Shown piece after piece: positions 28,014 through 35,913 of a stretch of 64,000 nt of DNA. The notes under the pieces were generated by a model that made no database searches, had not been told where the DNA came from, and saw only the letters and a list, made by a program, of their open reading frames with translations. This DNA is from CAWFPR01 sp963817635 (GTDB taxonomy: Bacteria > Acidobacteriota > Vicinamibacteria > Vicinamibacterales > 2-12-FULL-66-21). Location: NCBI GenBank assembly GCA_963817635.1, contig CAWFPR010000007.1, forward strand, positions 1 to 64,000, read 5' to 3'. Made by a program: the position numbers and the translations under genes. Numbering within the stretch: position 1 is the stretch's first letter; every line of letters starts with the position of its first letter.

Positions 28014-29180
28014 ATGAGCTCAAAGCGAGCATCCTCTTGTTCTACAGCTTGCTCGACGAACAGCAGCGGCGCCTGTTTGCCGGCTTGGAATCGATCAAAC
28101 TCGGCCTGGGTGGCGATACGATTCTGGCCACGTTCCTCAATGTGGATGCGCATACCGTGGCGCGGGGCCGACAACAGCTCCTGGATCACGACGTGGCGTC
28201 GGGACGCGTGCGCCGTGTGGGCGGTGGACGGCCACTCGCGGAAAAAAATGGCCACCTCGTCACCGTGATCGAATGCCTGCTCGAATACGACACGGCCGGC
28301 GACCCCATCACCGGCCTGAAATGGTCCCGCCGCACGACCGCGAAAGTCGCCATGGTGCTCGGCGACTTTGGCATCCACGTCAGTGCCAACACCGTCGGCC
28401 GGCTGCTCCAGACCATGGGCTATTCGCTGCGCGTCAACCACAAGCAGCTCGCCACCGACGCCAGTCCGGATCGCAACGAGCAGTTCCTCTACATCAGCGA
28501 CCTGCGCGATCGCTTCCAGCGTCGCGACTGGCCCATCATCAGCGTCGACACCAAAAAGCGCGAGCTGGTGGGCAACTTCAAGAACGCCGGCACGCGATGG
28601 GATCTGTACCGCGTCGCGTCAACGATCACGACTTCCGCTCAGACGCGGTCGGCGTCGCCATTCCCCACGGCATTTACGACCTGCGGGCCAATCGAGGCTG
28701 CGTCACCGTCGGCGTCTCTCACGACACGCCGGCCTTTGCGGTTCGCGCGATTGCGCGCTGGTGGCACCACGACGGTGGCGCGCGATACGGCCACGCCCGC
28801 CGTCTCCTGCTGCTCGGCGACACGGGCGGCAGCAACGGCTGCCGGTGTCGCGCCTGGAAAACCGAACTCCAGGCCCAACTCGCCGATGCCTGTGGCCTCA
28901 CCCTCACCGTGGCCCACTATCCCACGGGCGCGTCCAAGTGGAACCCCATCGAGCATCGCCTCTTCTCGGTAGATCTCCAAAAACTGGGCGGGTGAGCTAC
29001 TCGACAGCTATCAGAAGATCCTCCGCTTCATTGATCCACCAGAACCCAGTCGGGTCTGTCGGTCACCGCGCACCTGGATCGCCGCCATTATCCGACCAGC
29101 ATGAAGCCCGCGCGGAACAGCTTCAGGCCCTCCGCCTCCAACTGGTGATACTCAACTGGAATACAAATTACCTTAGGTCG
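28014..29180 (+). pseudogene. ISAzo13-family transposase (broken)
   Basis: Segments in order: EQQRRLFAGLESIKLGLGGD, GGGRPLAEKNGHLVTVIE, WSRRTTAKVAMVLGDFGIHV, SVDTKKRELVGNFKNAGTRW, then after a lost base near 28605 VNDHDFRSDAVGVAIPHGIY, DTGGSNGCRCRAWKTELQ, YPTGASKWNPIEHRLFS, and a further shift to VTAHLDRRHYPTS and LVILNWN. The DTKK, GGSNG and SKWNPIEHRLFS motifs are diagnostic of ISAzo13 transposases. Two or more frameshifts make it inactive as read. Confidence 0.85.
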
Positions 29181-29345
29181 ATCCTGCCGTCGCGCGGCCA
29201 CCTCGCGCGCGAATAGCTCGCGTGCGGCCTGTCGAGCGAGTATGCGAGCGAGCGCTCGCAGCGGCTCGTCGCGATGATCGCGTGGCGCGCCTCGGCGTGT
29301 TCCGCGTCGAGGCCGCCGATTGTGCTTCTCTCGAGATCCGATCAT
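29147..29345 (-). pseudogene. Second copy of the small recombinase-coupled ORF, 3' end replaced by the IS
   Basis: MIGSREKHNRRPRRGTRRG, then DEPLRALARILARQAARELF, homologous to 24047-24235. Similarity ends near 29173 where IS sequence begins; the open frame continues into the IS to 29088. Confidence 0.65.
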
Positions 29346-29439
29346 ACCGTCTAACTCCCGTTGCAGGGTGCATCTCTCGATCTCGAGCGGTGAGCACGTC
29401 CGCCATCGACCTGTGGCCGTCACGTAATTGCCAGATAGC

Positions 29440-30054
29440 TCACTTGCCTCCTTCCGGCTTCAGCAGGCGAAGGATCGCGAGCACCTCCACCGCATTGCGG
29501 CCTTCAACGGACTTAAGGGGTTTGGCGTTGGACCACGGCCGAGCGCGTCCGTCCGCAATCTGTATCACGCCAGCCGGGCCCCACATGATTTCCCACAGCT
29601 GTATGTTCGGATTCCAGCGTAGGAAGAGCACGTATTCTGTTCCGGGCGAGAACGGGGGAAAGCCCGTCTCGTATACCAATAGAGTGTCCTTGTCGCGAAT
29701 TCGCTCCCCGCCGTAGCGAAGCACCGGCAAGGGCTTCTGCTCGTCAACGACAGGGCTTCCGAAGTTCTGGATGACCTCCATCACGTGGAAGCTATACGCG
29801 GTCTCGACACGCGTTCCACCATGACCCTCGCGCGGACTGTTGCCGGTCACCTTCGCGCGAACGACAGCGCCTGCCTCAAGAGCCATGTCGCGCAGTGTCG
29901 GCGGAGGGGCGAAGTATTCCGTCGATATTCGCGACCTAACGATCGGCTTCGATTGTGGCGTTCCTTGAGCGAGCGACGAGGCACAGATCCCTGCGCCGCC
30001 GCCACAGCAGGTAACCACGGCCGTCACGCTCCAGAGCGTCCAACGTAGGCGCAT
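29440..30054 (-). CDS. Secreted protein of unknown function
   Basis: 204 residues with an N-terminal signal (MRLRWTLWSVTAVVTCCGGG). The mature part has beta-rich segments (AGAVVRAKVTGNSPREG, YSFHVMEVIQNFGSP, TLLVYETGFPPFSPGTEYVL, FLRWNPNIQLWEIMWGPAGV). The pattern of an extracytoplasmic OB- or NTR-like beta domain is plausible but unproven. It lies outside the islands as far as I can see and is monocistronic. Confidence 0.65.
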   Translation of the reverse strand: MRLRWTLWSVTAVVTCCGGGAGICASSLAQGTPQSKPIVRSRISTEYFAPPPTLRDMALEAGAVVRAKVTGNSPREGHGGTRVETAYSFHVMEVIQNFGSPVVDEQKPLPVLRYGGERIRDKDTLLVYETGFPPFSPGTEYVLFLRWNPNIQLWEIMWGPAGVIQIADGRARPWSNAKPLKSVEGRNAVEVLAILRLLKPEGGK

Positions 30055-30300
30055 ACGATTGTCCTCTTTAGTTGTGTGCGAGTTTCTGTGCTATCCATCG
30101 GCGGCCAGAAGAGCACGGCACGACATTCGTGGGAACGTATCGACGGGTTAGCCCCCGGTGATTCGCGAATCAGCCGTTATGTCCGGCGACATGTGCTGAA
30201 CTTACGGGTCCGTTAACTCCGCGTCTCTCGTCGTCGTCTTCTTCTTCTTTCCTTTTTTCGCTTGGACGCGGGAATGACCACTGCGTCATTCTGCCGGCGA

Positions 30301-31417
30301 CTACTTCGTCACGCCCGCCGCGCCGGCACTGACATTCACGGTGTCCGGTGAGAAACTCGCACTCACGAACGTCGGCGGTGTGCTATCCGGCGCTGTTGCC
30401 ACGCCGGTCCCGGACACAGTAATCGTGTTGATGCCGCTGGTGGCGTCTGCATCGACGGTCACCGTGCCGCCGTACGACGTCGCCGCCGTTGGCGCGAAGG
30501 TCACGGTGACATGCTGGACCCCGCCTGCGGCAATCGTCACGCGCTCCCAGTTCCCGGTGAAGCCAGTCGGATAGGTAATGACGGTCACGGTCAGCGGGGC
30601 GTTGCCGTTGTTGCTGATCGTGAGGGTCGCCGTCGCCGTCGTGTTCGTCTCCACATCCCCGAACGCCAGATTGCCACTCATCGCAATCACCCGAGTGGGG
30701 GGCGGCGTCGAGGTTGCTCCGGTCCCGGACACAGTCGTGGTGTTAGTGCCGCTGGTGGCGTCTGCGTCGACGGTCACCGTCCCGCCGTACAACGTCGCCG
30801 CCGTTGGCGTAAAGGTCACGGTGACATCCTGGGCCCCGCCTGCGGCAATCGTCCCGCTCCCCCAGTTCCCGGTGAAGCCAGTCGGATAGGTAATGACGGT
30901 CACGGTCACCGCGGCGTTGCCGTCGTTGCTGATCGTGAGGGTCGCCGTCCCGGTCGAACCCGGTGACACATTCCCGAACGCCAGATTGCCACTCAACGCA
31001 ATCACCCGAGTGGGATCCGGCGTCGAGGTCGTTCCGGTCCCGGACACACTCCTGGTACTGGTGCCGCCGGTGGCGTCTGCGTTGACCGTCACCGTGCCGC
31101 CGTACCGACGTCGCCGCCGTTGGCGTAAAGGTCACGGTGACATCCTGGGCCCCGCCTGCGGCAATCGTCCCGCTCCCCCAGTTCCCGGTGAAGCCAGTCG
31201 GATAGGTAATAGCGGTCACGGTCAGCGCGGCGTTGCCGTTGTTGCTGAGCGTGAGGGTCGCCGTCCCGGTCGAACCCGGTGACACATTCCCGAACGCCAG
31301 ATTGCCACTCAACGCAATCACCCGAGTGGGGGTCGTGGGCGCTGTCGGCGAGGATGAAGACCCGCCGCAGGCAGAGACACACATGCCTAGAGCGAGAGCC
31401 GCGAGAACGGGTTTCAT
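30301..31417 (-). CDS. Choice-of-anchor-D (HYDIN/ASPM-type) repeat lipoprotein, one apparent frameshift
   Basis: Starts MKPVLAALALGMCVSACGGS with a lipobox (SAC). Three nearly identical ~105-residue Ig-like repeats follow: RVIALSGNLAFGNVSPGSTG, ATLTLSNNGNAALTVT, YPTGFTGNWGSGTIAAGG, VTVTFTPTAAT. The DNA period is 315 bp. The first repeat contains one extra C near 31105 relative to the same spot in the other two (CCGTACGACGTC), so the shift is diagnosed internally. It ends with a short SASFSPDTVNVSAG segment. It probably is a surface protein acting in binding or scaffolding. Confidence 0.82.
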
Positions 31418-31638
31418 ATGAAGCTCCTGCGGACATGGGTGAGCAGCGTGCCGCAGAGCAAGCTTGGCGCGTGCGCCTGGCCGCTGTCTGTACCCAAACG
31501 CACAGGGGATGCTCAGCCAGGATTGTGGCCCTTGCTGCGGGCAATGGGCCGCGTCCTGCCTGTGTCGCAGGTGCCCTTCCGCTATTTCTCGCCCGGAGAT
31601 ACACCTCCGGTCGCAGGCCGGGCACAGAAACTAACCAC

Positions 31639-33471
31639 ATGGAACCGAAGGGCCCAACATTCGACAGATCGGCATTTTTCAACAAGACTTCCCTGCAATC
31701 CCGCGCCGCGGTGTTCAATACAAGACATCTGCGCTGTAACCTTTACGAATACGCTAGGAAAGGACAGTTCTCTTCGCCGTCGGCCGCTTCGCAACCGGAC
31801 GGAACCGAGGACACACTGGCAATCCACATAGGCGTCGCCGAATCGGTTGATGTTCACCTGGACGTCCGAGACGCTGCGGCTCTGCTCAAGACGGGCGCCC
31901 TGCAGCGGGCGATCCTCAACAGCGCCAACTTCTCGAGCATCGCCACCGACGCCAAGGGCGTGATCCAGATCTTCAATGTCGGCGCCGAGCGGATGCTGGG
32001 CTACGCGGCCGCCGAGGTGGTGAACACGATCACCCCGGCCGAACTGTCCGATCCCCAGGAACTGATCGCGCGCGCGGCCGCGTTGAGCCTCGAATTCGGC
32101 ACGCCGATTGCGCCCGGGTTCGAGGCGCTGGTCTTCAAGGCCTCGCGGGGGATTGAGGACATCTACGAGCTGACCAAAGTGCGCAAGGACGGGAGCCGGT
32201 TTCCGGCGATGGTGTCCGTGACGGCGCTGCGCGACGCGCAGGGCGCGATCATCGGCTATCTGCTGATCGGCACCGACAACACCGCTCGCCGGGAAGCCGA
32301 AGAGGAGCGGAAGAAGCTGGATCAGCGGCTGCGCGACCAGCAGTTCTACACGCGCTCGCTCATCGAATCCAACATCGACGCCCTGATGACCTGCGATCCC
32401 CGCGGCATCATCACCGACGTCAACAAGCAGACGGAGGCGCTCACGGGGTGCACGCGGGACGAGCTGATCGGCGCGCCGTTCAAGGACTACTTCACCGACG
32501 CAGGCCGTGCCGAGGCCGGCATCAAGCGCGTGCTCGCCGAAGGCAGAGTCACGAACTACGAGCTCACCGCGCGCGCCATCGACGGCAGGGAAACCGTGGT
32601 GTCCTACAACGCCACGACCTTCCACGACCGGAGCCGGCGTCTCCAGGGCGTGTTCGCGGCAGCGCGGGACATGACCGAGCTGAAACGCTTCGAGCACACG
32701 GTGCGGCAGAACGAGATCCAGCGTGAGCGCGACGCCGCGCACGCCGCGGAACTGGCCGTCGTCAACCAGGAGCTGGAAGCCTTCAGTTATTCCGTCTCAC
32801 ACGACTTGCGCGCGCCGCTGCGGCACATCCACGGGTACGTCGAGATGCTGCAGCGGGCAACCGACGGGCAGTTGTCCGAAAAGGCGATGCACTACCTGAA
32901 GACCATCACCGACGCGAGTGAGGAGATGGGCCAGCTCATTGACGATCTGCTGGCGTTCTCCCGCGTGGGCGGGGCCGAGATGCGAGTGACATCGGTTCCG
33001 CTGGGTGAGCTGGTTCGGGACGTGATCCGCTCATTGGAAATGGCGATCAAGGACCGGCCCATCCTCTGGCAGATAGCCCCGCTGCCGGCGGTCGTGGGCG
33101 ACGCGTCTCTGCTCAAACAGGTGCTCACCAATCTGATCGACAACGCCGTGAAATACACGCGCAAGAGCGAACCCGCGACGATTGAGATCGGCTTCGCCGG
33201 CGAGGAGGCAGGACGGGTCGTGCTGTTTGTGCGGGACAACGGCGTCGGGTTCGACATGCAGTACGCGCACAAATTGTTCGGGGTGTTCCAGCGGCTGCAT
33301 CGGCCCGAGGAGTTTGAAGGCACCGGCATCGGGTTGGCCACCGTCCGCCGGATCGTGGCGCGGCACGGCGGCCGGGTCTGGGCTGAGGGCGCGATCGACA
33401 AAGGCGCCACATTCTATTTCACGCTGGAACGATCCGCGTCAGCGTCATACCGGGGACAGCCCGCGACATGA
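31639..33471 (+). CDS. PAS-PAS sensor histidine kinase
   Basis: About 610 residues from ATG 31639; the frame is open further up but that part overlaps the divergent lipoprotein's 5' end and has no family features. PAS1 starts LNSANFSSIATDAKGVIQIF, PAS2 SNIDALMTCDPRGIITDVNK. The kinase core has the H-box SYSVSHDLRAPLRHIHGYVE, N-box NLIDNAVKYT, G1 VRDNGVGFDM and G2 GTGIGLATVRRI. No membrane helices, so a cytoplasmic sensor. Its stop overlaps the response-regulator remnant, its former partner. Confidence 0.9.
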   Translation: MEPKGPTFDRSAFFNKTSLQSRAAVFNTRHLRCNLYEYARKGQFSSPSAASQPDGTEDTLAIHIGVAESVDVHLDVRDAAALLKTGALQRAILNSANFSSIATDAKGVIQIFNVGAERMLGYAAAEVVNTITPAELSDPQELIARAAALSLEFGTPIAPGFEALVFKASRGIEDIYELTKVRKDGSRFPAMVSVTALRDAQGAIIGYLLIGTDNTARREAEEERKKLDQRLRDQQFYTRSLIESNIDALMTCDPRGIITDVNKQTEALTGCTRDELIGAPFKDYFTDAGRAEAGIKRVLAEGRVTNYELTARAIDGRETVVSYNATTFHDRSRRLQGVFAAARDMTELKRFEHTVRQNEIQRERDAAHAAELAVVNQELEAFSYSVSHDLRAPLRHIHGYVEMLQRATDGQLSEKAMHYLKTITDASEEMGQLIDDLLAFSRVGGAEMRVTSVPLGELVRDVIRSLEMAIKDRPILWQIAPLPAVVGDASLLKQVLTNLIDNAVKYTRKSEPATIEIGFAGEEAGRVVLFVRDNGVGFDMQYAHKLFGVFQRLHRPEEFEGTGIGLATVRRIVARHGGRVWAEGAIDKGATFYFTLERSASASYRGQPAT

Positions 33472-33650
33472 CTCCCTTGAGACGCATTCTCCTGGTGGAA
33501 GACAGCCCCCATGACGCGTCGTCGCGCGAAGAGCAGGATCTGCTGGACAGCTACCAGCTCGGCGTCAACGGCTATGTGGTCAAGCCGATGAAGGTTCAGG
33601 ACTTCGTCGAGGCGGTCAGGCAGGTGGGCGCGTTCTGGGGGGTGATCTAA
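33468..33650 (+). pseudogene. Response regulator with internal deletion
   Basis: 60 residues that join the start of a receiver domain (RRILLVEDSPHDA) directly to its end (SSREEQDLLDSYQLGVNGYV, VKPMKVQDFVEAV). The middle ~80 residues, including the phospho-acceptor Asp, are missing without loss of frame. It overlaps the kinase stop, so it was probably the cognate single-domain regulator (Rcp1-type). Confidence 0.85.
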
Positions 33651-33725
33651 CGAAGTGCCGCCCGGGAGTGTGCCCCGCACGTGAGCGTGGGTTCCGAGAG
33701 CATCTGTCGGAGAAGGTTCCCAGAC

Positions 33726-35910
33726 ATGCCCAGTCCGTTTCGAGTGCTGCATTTGGAGGATAGCCCGCGGGACGCCGACGTGGTTCGCCACAAGTTGGAC
33801 GCTGAAGGCGTCTCCTGCGAGATCAGCCTGGTGAGTACGAAAAACGGGTTCGAAGCGGCGCTCGTGATGGAGCCATTCGATCTGGTGCTCGCCGACTACA
33901 ACCTGCCGGGATACGACGGGATCTCCGTTCTGCAATACGTGCAACTGGTACGACCGGACGTGCCCGTGATCCTCATTGCCGGCACCGTCGGCGACGAAGA
34001 AGCGGTGAGGTGCCTGCACCTCGGCGCAACTGATTACCTCCTCAAGGACCGCCTCGGACGCCTTGGGTCTGCGGTGAAGCGGGCGATTCAGGAGGCGGAG
34101 ACACGGCGCGCGCGCACCCTGGTGGACGCGCAGCGTGTGCGTTTGGCCGCTTTCGTTGAGGCCAGTCCGGATTTTATCGGCTACGCCGATCCGAAAACGG
34201 CACAGATCGAGGTACATCAACAAGGGCGGACGGAAGATGTGCGGAATTGGGGTGGACGAGGACATCGGGACGCTCAAGCTTGACGATGTGCATCCGGCGT
34301 GGATGAACCAGCAGCTGGCCGAGATCGCCTTGCCCGCGGCGGTACGCGACGGCGTATGGCAGGGCGATGGCGCCTTTCTGCACCGGGACGGCAGCGAAAT
34401 CCCGGTCTCGATGACGCTGCTGGCTCATCGAGGTGCCGACGGAGAGGTTGACTTCGTCCATACGGTTTCGCGCGACATCACCGAGCGAAAGCGGGCGGAA
34501 CTGGCCCTGCGGGACGAGCACGATCGGGCGCAGCGATTTCTGGACAGGGCTGAGGTCATCCTGCTCAAGCTGGACATGGACGGGCGGATTGTGCTGGTGA
34601 ATCGCTACGGCTGCTCCGTCCTCGGATGGCCAGCGGACGACTTGCTCGGGCGCGACTGGTTCGACACGTGCGTTCCCTCCCGGGAGCGCGACGTCGCCAG
34701 AGAGAAATTCCGTCACGTGCGCGGCGGAGACCGGTCCATCGTCGAGACCGCCATCCTTACGAGGTCCGGCGATGAACGGCTGATCGAGTGGCGCAGCAGC
34801 CTGACGACCGATGGCGAAGGACGAGTCGTCGGCACGTTCAGCTCGGGCACCGATATCACCGAGCGGCAGCAGGCTGTGGCGGCACTGCGCACGGCAGAAG
34901 AGCGCATGCGGTTCGCCCTGCAGAACGCCAACGTCGGGATTTGGGACTTGGCCTGCGCCACCGGCGTGGCCCGGTGGTCCGAGATCCTCGAATCCCAGTT
35001 CGGTTTGCAGCCGGGGACGTTCAGCGGGACCTTCGAAGCATTCGTCGGGCTCGTTCACCCGGACGATCGTGAGGCCCTGCTCGAGACGATAACAAGCGCC
35101 ACGAAGTCTGGCGCCGATTTCACGGTCCTTCACCGAGCGATCTGGCCTGACGGCACGCTGCGGTGGCTGAGCGGTGCGGGACGCGTCCTCCTCGGCGAGC
35201 ACGGCGAGCCGGTGCGTGCCCTTGGTGTGTACCAGGACGTCACGGAGCGCATGCAGGCGGACGAGACGCGCGCGCGCCTGGCAGCAATTGTCGAGTCGTC
35301 TGATGACGCCATCCTCAGCGTGGCCCCGGATGACACCATCCTCACCTGGAACGCCGGGGCCGAACGACTCTACGGATACACCGCGAACGAAATGATCGGT
35401 CGGAGCCGCGCGCTCATCGTCCCTTCCGGCAAGGTCCCCGAGCTGGCAGCGCTTATGGAAAGGGTGGCACGCGGAGAACCAGGTGAGCCCTTCGAAACGC
35501 TACGCAGGCGGAAGGACGGCTCGATGATCGACGTCTCGCTCACGATCACCCCGATGACAGATTCCGCCGGGCGCGTCACCGGGGCTTCCACGATTGGGCG
35601 GGACATCACAAATCGAAAGAAGGCCGAGGCTGAATTCAAACGCCTCAACGACGACATCCAGATTCAGCGGTTGCGGGTATTCAAAGCGACGATCAGGACC
35701 GTGCAGGATATCGTCAACAATCTGCTCAACGGCTTCCAGGTCGTTCGTTTCGAAGGGGAGGGGCACCTGCCTCCCGAGTTACTGACCCTGGTCGATCAGA
35801 TGGTCAAGGAGGCTGGCGTGAAACTGAAGACGCTCGGAGACATGGAGACGGTCAACGAAAAAGAAATGACCGTCGGCACGGGTATCGACTATCCCGGCGC
35901 TGGGTCTTGA
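33726..35910 (+). CDS. REC-PAS4 signalling protein without a kinase domain (one apparent frameshift)
   Basis: From ATG 33726. The receiver domain (~4-120) contains FDLVLADYNLPGYDG. Four PAS domains follow (openings FVEASPDFIGYADP, LDRAEVILLKLDMDGR, MRFALQNANVGIWDLA, IVESSDDAILSVAPDD). An extra base near 34209 breaks PAS1; removing it gives AQIRYINKGGRKM. After PAS4 there is only a ~90-residue helical tail (KATIRTVQDIVNNLLNGFQV) and no HATPase, so output must pass to a partner, perhaps the hybrid kinase three bases downstream. Confidence 0.85.
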
Positions 35911-35913
35911 GCT

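Larger units (their letters stand above)
27480..29180 (+). mobile_element. Degenerate ISAzo13-like insertion sequence
   Basis: It separates the decayed recombinase (start 27459) from its small upstream ORF (29147-29345), which are adjacent in the intact copy at 24047-24050. It carries a winged-helix-like ORF and an ISAzo13-type transposase, both broken. I could not find convincing terminal inverted repeats, so the ends are approximate. Confidence 0.75.

Noticed and set aside
27466..29185. Terminal inverted repeats for the ISAzo13-like element
   Set aside because: The best candidate ends match at only a few positions; the element is degenerate, so I give approximate limits instead.
30380..31330. 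CRISPR array or insertion repeats
   Set aside because: The 315-bp period is protein repeats in one reading frame, without short spacers.
31279..31638. N-terminal extension of the PAS kinase
   Set aside because: It overlaps the divergent lipoprotein's start and leader and shows no domain; ATG 31639 is a more economical start.
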